This document shows positions 1 to 6,540 of a stretch of 8,916 nucleotides of DNA, in pieces (within the stretch, counting starts at the first letter, position 1; every line of letters starts with the position of its first letter). The position numbers and the translations under genes are program-made. Origin of the DNA: Nostoc sp. CHAB 5834 (GTDB taxonomy: Bacteria; Cyanobacteriota; Cyanobacteriia; Cyanobacteriales; Nostocaceae); assembly GCA_020829485.1 (NCBI GenBank), contig JAIVFU010000205.1:1-8916 (forward strand), read 5' to 3'. Below the pieces are notes generated by a model. It searched no databases. It saw only the letters and a list, made by a program, of their open reading frames with translations, and was not told the DNA's origin.

Positions 1-264
1 CTGGCAATAGTTAAGTTTAGTAAATCTCATAAACTACAGAATTTATTTTATCCGTCCTCAACTAATTTTCTCATGATTTTAAGAATACTTAACACAGCCG
101 ATTACTGTTACTAATTTCATCAATTCCTTTGGCTATACCACTCTTATATAGTACATAAATACTATATAAATGCGATCGCGCTGTGCCAGTTGCGTAAGTC
201 CTGTTACTGTTGACAACACTAACTTCGCCTTAACTTGTCTCGAATGACCCTCAGCACCGAATCC
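1..264. other. Intergenic region downstream of the double protease, with an AT-rich hairpin and one HIP1 site
   Basis: I see no gene here. There is a perfect 10-bp inverted repeat (TTATATAGTA at 144-153, TACTATATAA at 160-169, 6-nt loop) and a GCGATCGC octamer at 172-179. The hairpin lies about 100 nt past the stop of the leftward protease gene. It lacks a GC-rich stem and a T-run, so a terminator role is only possible, not supported. Confidence 0.45.
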
Positions 265-3147
265 TTATTTTTGCAATTCTTCTAATAAATTCATAATTAT
301 TTCATAATTAGCACTATTTTCTTGAGCTTGGAAAAATTGTGCTACTTGCTGCCAAAACTGAGGATTAATCGCAATCGCTTGCTTGAAATCAGCTAAGGCT
401 AAATCCCATTTTCTCTGCTGAGTGTAAAGAAGCCCCCGATTTAGGTAAGTTGGAGCAAACTGAGGATTAATCGCAATCGCTTGCTTGAAATCAGCTAAGG
501 CTAAATCCCATTTTCTCTGCTGAGTGTAAAGATATCCCCGACCTACGTAAGCTTCAGTATACTGAGGATTAATCGCAATCGCTTGCTTGAAATCAGCTAA
601 GGCTAAATCCCATTTACTCTGCTGAGTGTAAAGATTCCCCCGACCTACGTAAGCTTCAGTATACTGAGGATTAATCGCAATCGCTTGCTTGAAATCAGCT
701 AAGGCTAAATCCCATTTACTCTGCTGAGTGTAAAAATTTCCCCGAACTATGTAAGCTTCAACAAACTGAGGATTAATCGCAATCGCTTTGGTGAAATCAG
801 CTAAGGCTAAATCCCATTTATTCTGCTGATAGTAAAGATTCCCCCGATTTAGGTAAGTTGGAGCAAACTGAGGATTAATCGCAATCACTTGCTTGAAATC
901 AGCTAAGGCTAAATTCCATTTTCTCTGCTGAGTGTAAAAATTTCCCCGACCTACGTAAGCTTCAGTATACTGAGGATTAATCGCAATCGCTTTTGTGACA
1001 TCAGCTAAGACTAAATCCAATTTATTCTGCTGATAGTAAAGAGATGCCCTCTGGTAGTAAGACGCAGCACGGGGATTGAGTTCAATTGTTTTATTTATTG
1101 CTACTTCTGCTTCTATATATCGTTTTAATCCCCCTAATACAACAGACTTATTGCCATAGAAAATTGGGTTTTTTGGCTGGAGTTGAATAGCTTGATTTAT
1201 AGCTAGTAACGCCTGTTCAAGTTGGTTTAATCGTATATAGTTGAAAAATTGAGTTTGCCAAGCAACAACAAAGTCTGGTTTGAGTTTCACTGCTGATTCT
1301 AATGCATCTAGAGATTCTTGATATTTTCCCGACCAACCTAATGCCAATCCTTTACCATAATAAGCTAAATAAGCAAAGTTTGGTTTCAATTTAATCGCTT
1401 GCTCAAATGCTTTCACTGCTTCTTCATACCTACGCAACCGCCACAATTGATTTCCCCTTTCTAACCATTGGCTAGCTGTTGTATTTCCTCTGGAGATATC
1501 AGTTGATAAGACTGCTTCTTTAATAGACTGAACTTTTTGTGTATTAAGTTGAAGTGCAGGAGTAGTTTCTACTTTCTTTGCTTGCACACCAAGGCGCGTT
1601 GCTATTCCTAAAAAGGTACTTATTGGAATCCCTAAACTATAGCCTAGTTGTACCTTACCCCTACTACCGCCAGCATCCCCTGTTTTTTCATCATAGGCTT
1701 GTTCTCCCTCTGCGCGTCCATGAATACCAATGACTCGCCCCATAGAATCTAACACAGGTCCACCACTCATCCCACCATAGGTCATGCTGGTGTAAACTAA
1801 CTCGTATCCTCCAGTTAGAGAACTTGCACTTTCTAATTTGCCAGAATCGTCACTTTTAAAATCCGATTGTCTAGATTGTAGCAATCCTCGTTCCTTGTCA
1901 AAAATCTGTCCCATTGTAAACCGCCAAGGTGAATTCTTACCCAATTTGGGATACCCAGCAGTGAACATATAATCACCAGTATTAGGGTTATAATTTGCTA
2001 AAGTTGCAACTTGAGAATTCGGAATCTTAGCTATAAATTTAACTAGCGCTAAATCTACTCCTGATTCGGTTTGAATGCTGCTTTTTTCTACAGGGTATTG
2101 TTTTCCATCTGCTACAAGTATTTGATATTTATAGTTTCCACATTCTTTTGTAGTATTTTTTTCACACACAACATGAAATGCTGTTAAAACTGTGTAGGTG
2201 TCTCCATCTTTAGCAATAATCACGCCGGAACCGTTAGCACCACTTGTACTATCAATTCTCACGGTGATTTGTTTAGCTTTCTGTTCTAATTCCCCTAACC
2301 ATCCTGTCAATACTTTTGGTGTATCATAATCAAGAATGTTAGGTAAAGGTAGAGAATAAGCTGTCAAGATTTCTGTGTTCACTTGTGCTAAGAAAGTTGA
2401 CACTGGTATCCCCCAACTTACACTTCGCATTCGCTTAATTTCTGATTCTGTTGGGCGCGAACTATCAGGATATACATAACCTGTATTTAATATTGGATAA
2501 GCACTTTTACCATTTATCCCAATCAGTTCTCCGCGAGAATTGAGAATTACACCACCACTCATTCCTTGTTCTATATCGCTGGTGTAACCAATTTGATATC
2601 CTTCCTTTAGTGGTCGTGCTGATATTTGTTGAATAGAACCTGTACGAAATACTATCTCTCCTTTTTCAGCAGCATATCCAGCAGCCATAACTACTGTTTC
2701 AGTATCAGGAATTGATTTAGCAACTTCTTTCGGTAGGCAATAATTTTGGTTTGATTGAAATTCCAATAATGCTAAATCAAATTTTTCAAAATTAGTTTCA
2801 CTCACCATTTTTGCCGAATGGCTTTTTCCATCTGATGTTTGCAAGCTAATACTATTAACTCCTCTGACTACATGGGAGTTAGTAATCACTAAGTAGGTAT
2901 TGCCTTTTTTAGCTAGTAGGGTTCCCGAACCGCCATTATTATCTCCAATGACTCTAACTGTAATTCTCTTGGCGAGGGTTTGCAGTTCTTGCTGTGAATA
3001 CTCTCCACTCTCTCCATTTTCTGCTTGGATTTCACAAGAGGAAGCCTCAACTGCTGCTTGGGAAACAGAATTAGATGATATTTCAATACTAAAAGCAAGA
3101 AATGGAAAAAATAGTAATGAGATAATGATGGCTATTTTGGGATTCAT
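265..3147 (-). CDS. Exported tandem trypsin-like serine protease with C-terminal TPR array
   Basis: Predicted envelope protease of 960 residues. Residues 1-20 form a signal peptide (K4, then a hydrophobic run to about residue 19). The first trypsin-like domain (about 58-255) has H92 in TNSHVV, D124 in FDLALL and S197 in GMSGG. The second (about 290-515) has H325 in TAFHVV, D365 in VDLALV and S461 in GMSGG, so both triads are complete. About eleven 34-residue TPR units follow (about 559-935), then a short helical cap. No PDZ domain is visible. An in-frame ATG at 3255 would add 36 residues and bury the signal peptide, so I chose 3147; neither start has a good Shine-Dalgarno sequence. It is the last of three same-strand genes for exported proteins. 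TPRs normally bind partner proteins, so a scaffolded or substrate-selecting periplasmic protease is likely; the substrate is unknown. Family call is firm, role is inferred. Confidence 0.9.
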   Translation of the reverse strand: MNPKIAIIISLLFFPFLAFSIEISSNSVSQAAVEASSCEIQAENGESGEYSQQELQTLAKRITVRVIGDNNGGSGTLLAKKGNTYLVITNSHVVRGVNSISLQTSDGKSHSAKMVSETNFEKFDLALLEFQSNQNYCLPKEVAKSIPDTETVVMAAGYAAEKGEIVFRTGSIQQISARPLKEGYQIGYTSDIEQGMSGGVILNSRGELIGINGKSAYPILNTGYVYPDSSRPTESEIKRMRSVSWGIPVSTFLAQVNTEILTAYSLPLPNILDYDTPKVLTGWLGELEQKAKQITVRIDSTSGANGSGVIIAKDGDTYTVLTAFHVVCEKNTTKECGNYKYQILVADGKQYPVEKSSIQTESGVDLALVKFIAKIPNSQVATLANYNPNTGDYMFTAGYPKLGKNSPWRFTMGQIFDKERGLLQSRQSDFKSDDSGKLESASSLTGGYELVYTSMTYGGMSGGPVLDSMGRVIGIHGRAEGEQAYDEKTGDAGGSRGKVQLGYSLGIPISTFLGIATRLGVQAKKVETTPALQLNTQKVQSIKEAVLSTDISRGNTTASQWLERGNQLWRLRRYEEAVKAFEQAIKLKPNFAYLAYYGKGLALGWSGKYQESLDALESAVKLKPDFVVAWQTQFFNYIRLNQLEQALLAINQAIQLQPKNPIFYGNKSVVLGGLKRYIEAEVAINKTIELNPRAASYYQRASLYYQQNKLDLVLADVTKAIAINPQYTEAYVGRGNFYTQQRKWNLALADFKQVIAINPQFAPTYLNRGNLYYQQNKWDLALADFTKAIAINPQFVEAYIVRGNFYTQQSKWDLALADFKQAIAINPQYTEAYVGRGNLYTQQSKWDLALADFKQAIAINPQYTEAYVGRGYLYTQQRKWDLALADFKQAIAINPQFAPTYLNRGLLYTQQRKWDLALADFKQAIAINPQFWQQVAQFFQAQENSANYEIIMNLLEELQK
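358..1071 (-). repeat. Seven tandem 102-bp direct repeats encoding TPR units
   Basis: The motif CTGAGGATTAATCGCAATC starts at 358, 460, 562, 664, 766, 868 and 970, exactly 102 bp apart, which equals one 34-codon TPR. The units are close to identical in DNA, differing mainly at the helix-A start (YTEAYVGRG, FAPTYLNRG or FVEAYIVRG). The four upstream TPR units of the same gene (about 1070-1470) have diverged normally. Such homogeneity indicates recent in-frame duplication or ongoing gene conversion, and copy number may vary between strains. Confidence 0.93.
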
Positions 3148-3266
3148 ATTAATTTTCACAATTTTGATCTGAGCTGAAAACAGATTATGTTTAGCCTGAT
3201 TTGAAAAATATAGACGCAAAAAAGCTTTTAGTCGGGTAATCCAACACAGAAGCATCTTAGTTTTCC

Positions 3267-3306
3267 AAATATACCTGACGATTAGAAATCGCCGCTATAC
3301 AAACGT
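3267..3306 (+). repeat. Interspersed repeat copy 1 (shared with 4136-4177)
   Basis: The stretch begins AAATATAC, contains CGATTAGAAATCGC (3279-3292) with a short hairpin CGATT/AATCG, and ends CAAACGT. The same order of elements recurs at 4136-4177. Sequences built around GCGATTAGAAATCGC are, from memory, abundant between genes in Nostoc-type genomes. This copy sits 120 nt upstream of the chosen start of the double-protease gene. Confidence 0.7.
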
Positions 3307-3477
3307 AGAACCGTAGAGGCTTCCCGGACAAGAGTCCGCGCAAACTGACTTCAGAATTCCAATCCCACGTAGTGCGGGGAGCGAGGGCTAATTTTATTCT
3401 TTTCATTGCTAAAACCTGCATTTGATAATTAAAATTCCACAGATAACTGCCAACTTTTCACAAGGAATATTTCAGGT

Positions 3478-3506
3478 GGTGGATTAGAGCTTTTATCTAA
3501 CCCACC
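3478..3506 (-). terminator. Terminator-like hairpin behind the COP23 gene
   Basis: Read leftward, arms GGTGGGTTAGA and TCTAATCCACC form an 11-bp stem in RNA (one G-U pair) with a 7-nt loop. It begins 16 nt after the COP23 stop codon. No U-tract follows, so it could instead be an mRNA 3'-end stabiliser. Its position suggests that COP23 transcripts end here and that the double-protease gene has its own promoter. Confidence 0.5.
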
Positions 3507-3521
3507 CGACAACAAACCTAA

Positions 3522-4094
3522 CTATTTACTGTTAATTAAGGGAGACTTATTTAAAAAGTCTTGCACAGGAATATACAATTGCTCTCCGGAACTTTGCAAC
3601 AGTGCCTCTGCACTTTTTCCTTCTGTAATATCCGTTAGTCTTTGTAATACTTGCTCAGTATTGCTACCAGATTTAATTGTAAACAGTTGATTATTTGCAT
3701 TACAAGTTTCTCCTTGGTTGGCAAGACCACAGATAATAGGAAGTCCCTTACTTTTACCGGAAGATAGGTAATTTAAACTACCTTTCTCATAAAATTCTTG
3801 GAATTTTTGAGTGACTTTATTACAGCGTTTTAGTGGAGTCCAGCCACTTTGACTAAAGTATTCCGACTTCCAACCAATAAAACGTATATGCCCCTTACGT
3901 TCAGGAACCCAAGCAACTGTAGCCGGAATTTGTTCGCCACTTGCTGGATCAAAAATTTGCCGACAGAAGAATGTCACTTTATCAGGTTGAGATTCAGCAG
4001 CAGTTGATTGGCTGAAACTGGCAGGTAGACTAATAGTTGCTACTGATGTTAACGCAGCTAGTCCTAAACCCATGAAAAATGATTTTTTTAACAT
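3522..4094 (-). CDS. COP23-domain exported protein
   Basis: This 190-residue protein resembles the cyanobacterial COP23 family, named after a circadian-oscillating, membrane-associated protein of about 23 kDa described in a unicellular cyanobacterium; the biochemical role is unknown. It starts with a signal peptide (K3-K4, hydrophobic 5-28, likely cleavage near the AAES at 32-35). The mature domain runs from about 38 to 183, with the family landmarks FFCRQ (C44), PATVAWVPERKG, RFIGW, a KRCNKV segment (C91), a GLPIICG segment (C122), C131, and the conserved tail LYIPVQDFL. The four cysteines could form two disulfides in the periplasm. The ATG at 4094 gives a normal signal peptide; no clear Shine-Dalgarno sequence is visible. 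It lies between two exported protease genes on the same strand, 267 nt after one and 374 nt before the other, which suggests a linked envelope function. Family assignment is confident; function is not. Confidence 0.87.
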   Translation of the reverse strand: MLKKSFFMGLGLAALTSVATISLPASFSQSTAAESQPDKVTFFCRQIFDPASGEQIPATVAWVPERKGHIRFIGWKSEYFSQSGWTPLKRCNKVTQKFQEFYEKGSLNYLSSGKSKGLPIICGLANQGETCNANNQLFTIKSGSNTEQVLQRLTDITEGKSAEALLQSSGEQLYIPVQDFLNKSPLINSK

Positions 4095-4135
4095 AGTTAT
4101 GATTGTTGAAGTGGATGAGTTGAAAAATCAGCAGT

Positions 4136-4177
4136 AAATATACTCGGCGATTAGAAATCGCGGAACCATCCAAACGT
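4136..4177 (+). repeat. Interspersed repeat copy 2, upstream of the COP23 gene
   Basis: It has the same layout as 3267-3306: AAATATAC, then a 6-bp hairpin GCGATT-AGA-AATCGC (4147-4161), ending CAAACGT. It sits 42 nt upstream of the COP23 ATG, so it would lie in the leader or promoter zone of that gene. The right-hand continuation (4190-4230) holds CCTACGGGGAAGC and AAGCTACGCGC, another palindromic motif common in Nostoc-type intergenic DNA. Confidence 0.65.
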
Positions 4178-4264
4178 TGTCCTTGCTGTTCCCGTATCCT
4201 ACGGGGAAGCAAGCTACGCGCATCGTCTCTGTCAGGAGAAGGGTAGTCTACCTACGCAAAACCG

Positions 4265-4315
4265 AGGAATTTGAAACCCACGGAGGTGGGTAAAGTTTCC
4301 TATAGCCGCGAATGG
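4265..4315 (-). repeat. Decayed, inverted copy of interspersed repeat
   Basis: It contains a 6-bp hairpin ACCCAC-GGAG-GTGGGT followed by TATAGCCGCGA. In reverse complement this gives TCGCGGCTATA, similar to the TCGCCGCTATA of the copy at 3267-3306. With 4136-4177 it forms a head-to-head pair that fills most of the gap between the PPC protease and COP23 genes. Assignment rests on short matches and family memory. Confidence 0.4.
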
Positions 4316-4361
4316 CCAACGCCTGGGCAGGTGTGTTTTTACACTCATTGAAATACTCCCT

Positions 4362-5516
4362 TTAAGGCTTTGCTGTTACTTTTAAACTGTAATCTCCGGT
4401 TTCTCCTCGTTCGTGAGAAGTCGCAAATATTAAATAAACCCCATCTTCTGGCAAAGTAGCCCCAATTTGAGCATTAAAATCACCCGAACCTCTGTCATCG
4501 TTTTCGGCTATTTCCTTAATTTTTTGACCTTCAGGAGATTCGCTAACTTGATATAAAATTAAAACTGAGTTAATCTTCTGACTAGTCATATCAATGACTA
4601 ATTGTTGACCAGCTCGACCTTGAAATTGATACAAGTTAATAAACGCACCATTTTCTGCAATGCGATCGCCCTTTGCTAAACTGCCATTAATTACTTGACC
4701 ATTCAGTGAGATAGTTGCAACAGTCGGTTCTTTTTTTCGCGGCAAGGTAGATTCATCAGAGACTCGCTTGTTTCGCACATCTGCTAAAAAAGATTTGACC
4801 TTTTCCACAGGAAGAGCAAAATTAATGCCAGTACCACTTAGTGTATAAGCAACTATATTACCTGCACCATCAAACACCGGAGATTTAGCTACTAAAGAGT
4901 TGACTCCAATAACCTCTCCTTGAGCATTTAATAAAGGCCCTCCAGAGTTTCCCTGATTAGTATTAGCAGTATGTTGAATTTCTCCATTTTTTCTAATACG
5001 GCTAATATTGCCTTGGGTGCAAGTATCACGATTGTCTGGGTCTAGAGGAGTACCAATAGCAAAGACGCGATAACCAACTTTGGCTGAACCTGCACTACCT
5101 AAAGAAAGGGTTGGCAGATTTTTGCGGTTTTGTATTTTTAATGCAGCTAAGTCTATACCTCCCATTGCAAAACCAATCACATCTGCGCTTACTTGCTTCC
5201 CATCGTTAAAAACTACTGTGACAACGCTGGGACTACCATCCACAACATGGGCATTTGTAATTATTAATCCATCTTGACTAACTAGAAAACCGCTCCCATG
5301 TCCATTCCCATCTTTAACAGTGACGACAGCATTGCTGCCTTTTTGACAAACTACGTTAGCTTCTTTCTCCTCAGATGTTTGTGCTAATACACGATTAGTC
5401 TGCCATGCAAGGTGTTCGTTATTCGCTAGTAGCTGTTCAACACTGGCTGCTGCTATAAGGGTAAATGTCATACATAACGTGAAAGTTCCAAACTTTAACG
5501 ATCGCTTGTTCATCAT
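4362..5516 (-). CDS. HhoA/DegP-like exported trypsin-fold serine protease with C-terminal PPC domain
   Basis: Predicted periplasmic protease of 384 residues. An N-terminal signal segment (K4, R5, hydrophobic about 10-25) is followed by a trypsin-like domain (about 55-245) with an intact triad: H90 in TNAHVVDG, D122 in GIDLAAL and S191 in GNSGGPLL. The INFALPVEKV segment near 231-240 is typical of the S1C/DegP-HtrA group. Instead of the usual PDZ domain, residues about 265-382 form a beta-rich PPC (bacterial pre-peptidase C-terminal) domain, with NGSL, LYQFQGRAGQQLVIDM, LILYQ, ENDDRGSGDFNAQI and GDYSLKV. PPC domains are found on secreted proteases and are thought to aid secretion or substrate/surface binding. 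Two ATGs in tandem (5516 and 5513) could both serve as start. It is first of the three minus-strand exported-protein genes. I avoid a gene symbol because it lacks PDZ and is not orthologous with certainty to hhoA/hhoB/htrA. Confidence 0.9.
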   Translation of the reverse strand: MMNKRSLKFGTFTLCMTFTLIAAASVEQLLANNEHLAWQTNRVLAQTSEEKEANVVCQKGSNAVVTVKDGNGHGSGFLVSQDGLIITNAHVVDGSPSVVTVVFNDGKQVSADVIGFAMGGIDLAALKIQNRKNLPTLSLGSAGSAKVGYRVFAIGTPLDPDNRDTCTQGNISRIRKNGEIQHTANTNQGNSGGPLLNAQGEVIGVNSLVAKSPVFDGAGNIVAYTLSGTGINFALPVEKVKSFLADVRNKRVSDESTLPRKKEPTVATISLNGQVINGSLAKGDRIAENGAFINLYQFQGRAGQQLVIDMTSQKINSVLILYQVSESPEGQKIKEIAENDDRGSGDFNAQIGATLPEDGVYLIFATSHERGETGDYSLKVTAKP

Positions 5517-5732
5517 TGATTACTATACGGTTAGTATGCAGTTGATATCTCCGTCTGGGAAATTTACAAAAGCGTCCAAGGAAAGCGATCGCATTCCAAT
5601 GGATGTAAAGAAACAGAAATGTTTCTGAGAACAGACAAGGGGACTCTTGGGAAACCAATCGGAGAAGACCGCAGTGGCTTTCGTTAAAAAGCGAGAATAG
5701 AACCATTCTTAGCCTCTCTTTTTAACGGAATT

Positions 5733-5803
5733 GGGGGCTTTAATTCCCCTGCCTCCACAGGCATCACGTTTTGTGTCGGGGTCAAATCCCAGTTACAAAA
5801 CGT
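5733..5803 (+). repeat. Cluster of three consecutive hairpins, possible structured RNA or IS end
   Basis: Three stems follow one another with almost no spacing. The first is GGGG/CCCC (5733-5749). The second is TGCCT-CCAC-AGGCA (5750-5763). The third is a 9-bp stem ACGTTTTGT (5766-5774) with ACAAAACGT (5795-5803), whose loop holds a small GGG-TCAAAT-CCC stem. The GGGGTCAAATCCC segment resembles a tRNA T-arm, but no cloverleaf or acceptor stem surrounds it. Sub-terminal hairpins of IS200/IS605-type elements or a small RNA are both possible. Strand is unknown. Confidence 0.4.
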
Positions 5804-5875
5804 AATTGCCTTAGCAAGTGTGCGTAGCGTCATTGCGAAAAGCAGCGAATTGCTTGTGTCATAGTGATGCTAATA

Positions 5876-5919
5876 GTTAGTGGATGTGCGTTGGCGCAGC
5901 CCGCCGCACATCCACTAAC
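5876..5919. repeat. Perfect 15-bp inverted repeat (hairpin) with GC-rich loop
   Basis: Arms GTTAGTGGATGTGCG (5876-5890) and CGCACATCCACTAAC (5905-5919) are exact reverse complements. They flank a 14-nt loop beginning TTGGCGCAGC. The loop core GCGTTGGCGCAGCC matches a motif I remember as frequent in interspersed palindromes of Nostoc-type genomes. It could act as a bidirectional terminator-like structure or simply be a mobile palindromic repeat. Confidence 0.7.
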
Positions 5920-6181
5920 AGCTTTAGTCAAGTCGCTCCCCTCCAATTCAAAAAAGGTCAATCCACTGTCTTTGATCATTATTCCATCTCTTCTGCCCTC
6001 TGTACATTGATGTTGTCAACAGGTATACTGCTTCGGGAGCTTGTCTTTAGGTTTCGTCAGAAGTCTGTAGTTTTTACCCAGATGACTACGCTTGTTACAA
6101 AAGTTTATATTGAGGCAACCACGGGGCGATCGCAATCTGGTTTGATGTTTGAAAATTCTCAAACTGGGGCGCAAGTTCTAA

Positions 6182-6530
6182 GAGGATGTTTTAAAAGTGG
6201 GGGGCTATTGTAAGAAAGCTCACAAGGCTTATGCTGAGATTTGTAGATAACAGCACCTTGTGAGCGAATGACTAAACCATACCGTAGCAATTTGACATGG
6301 GAACAGTGGGAATTGATTGCAGGAGAGTTTCCATCAGGAAAAGTCGGTGGTCGTCCACGGAATGTAGCTTTATTTGCAGTGGTCAACGCGATTTTCTATG
6401 TACTTTGTGAGGGATGTACGTGGAGAGGTAACCCATGAGACTTCCCGGCTTGGCAAACTGTTTATGGTTACTTCTGGAGATGGAACAAAGATGGTACATG
6501 GTTAAGGATTCACGACAAACTTTCTCTTTG
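6182..6530 (+). mobile_element. IS5-family (IS1031/IS427-like) element, 5' remnant
   Basis: The left end is GAGGATGTTTTAAAAGTGG at 6182-6200, typical of cyanobacterial IS5-family terminal repeats, preceded by TAA, which fits the TNA target of the IS1031 group. A 10-bp inverted repeat GCTCACAAGG (6218-6227) / CCTTGTGAGC (6256-6265) lies just ahead of the transposase start. Transposase similarity stops near 6522 and no right-hand inverted repeat is found, so most of the element has been lost. Confidence 0.72.
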
Positions 6531-6540
6531 TACATTAGGA
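6268..6540 (+). pseudogene. IS5-family transposase, N-terminal fragment with in-frame stop
   Basis: From the ATG at 6268 the translation shows the N-terminal DUF4096-like region of IS5-type DDE transposases: a TWEQWELIAGEFP segment, the GGRPRNV turn, NAIFYVLCEGCTWR, then [15 protein letters not shown] and [11 protein letters not shown]. Codon 57 (6436-6438) is TGA, where functional homologues have a sense codon between the WR and DFP motifs. Recognisable sequence ends at about residue 85 (6522), before any of the catalytic DDE residues. An intact transposase of this group usually has 250-300 residues, with the catalytic part in the lost section. The gene is therefore dead twice over, by nonsense mutation and 3' truncation. 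The 6218-6265 hairpin would fold in its leader. Assignment rests on the strong motif series; the IS5 subgroup is less sure. Confidence 0.85.

Larger units (their letters stand above)
3148..3521. other. Intergenic region between COP23 gene and double protease, with interspersed-repeat material
   Basis: This 374-bp gap holds no convincing gene. From right to left it contains the terminator-like hairpin behind the COP23 gene (3478-3506), a GC-rich block around 3310-3390 with a 5-bp hairpin CGGAC/GTCCG (3325-3338), and a copy of the interspersed repeat (3267-3306). The promoter for the double-protease gene should lie here or within the possible N-terminal extension (3148-3255), but I cannot pick convincing -10/-35 boxes. 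Confidence 0.5.
5517..6181. other. Long region without a convincing gene; structured and repeat-like DNA
   Basis: The 665 bp between the PPC protease and the IS remnant hold no reading frame that looks coding. The longest plus frame (5884-6213) starts inside a palindrome and runs on into the IS end, with low-complexity composition and no recognisable motif. Contents: a HIP1 octamer (5585-5592) upstream of the protease gene, a hairpin cluster (5733-5803), an irregular stretch with ATTGCG/CGAATTGC repeats (about 5800-5870), a perfect palindrome (5876-5919), a second HIP1 (6126-6133), then the IS end. The interval 5930-6180 shows nothing I can name on either strand. Confidence 0.5.

Noticed and set aside
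144..169. AT-rich 10-bp inverted repeat as terminator of the double-protease gene
   Set aside because: The stem is almost all A/T, with no T-run, and lies about 100 nt beyond the stop; evidence is insufficient to call it a terminator.
358..1071. CRISPR-like or other non-coding tandem array
   Set aside because: The 102-bp period is continuous, has no spacers, and is explained fully by 34-residue TPR units in frame.
3148..3255. N-terminal 36-residue extension of the double protease from the ATG at 3255
   Set aside because: It would place a basic, non-signal segment before a classical signal peptide starting at the 3147 ATG; no ribosome binding site supports it.
5733..5803. Possible tRNA gene, from the GGGGTCAAATCCC T-arm-like segment
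   Set aside because: No acceptor stem, no D-arm, and the neighbouring stem has only a 4-nt loop, so no cloverleaf can be drawn.
5884..6213. Plus-strand 109-residue reading frame
   Set aside because: It starts inside a perfect palindrome, runs into the IS left end, and shows no recognisable motif or coding character.
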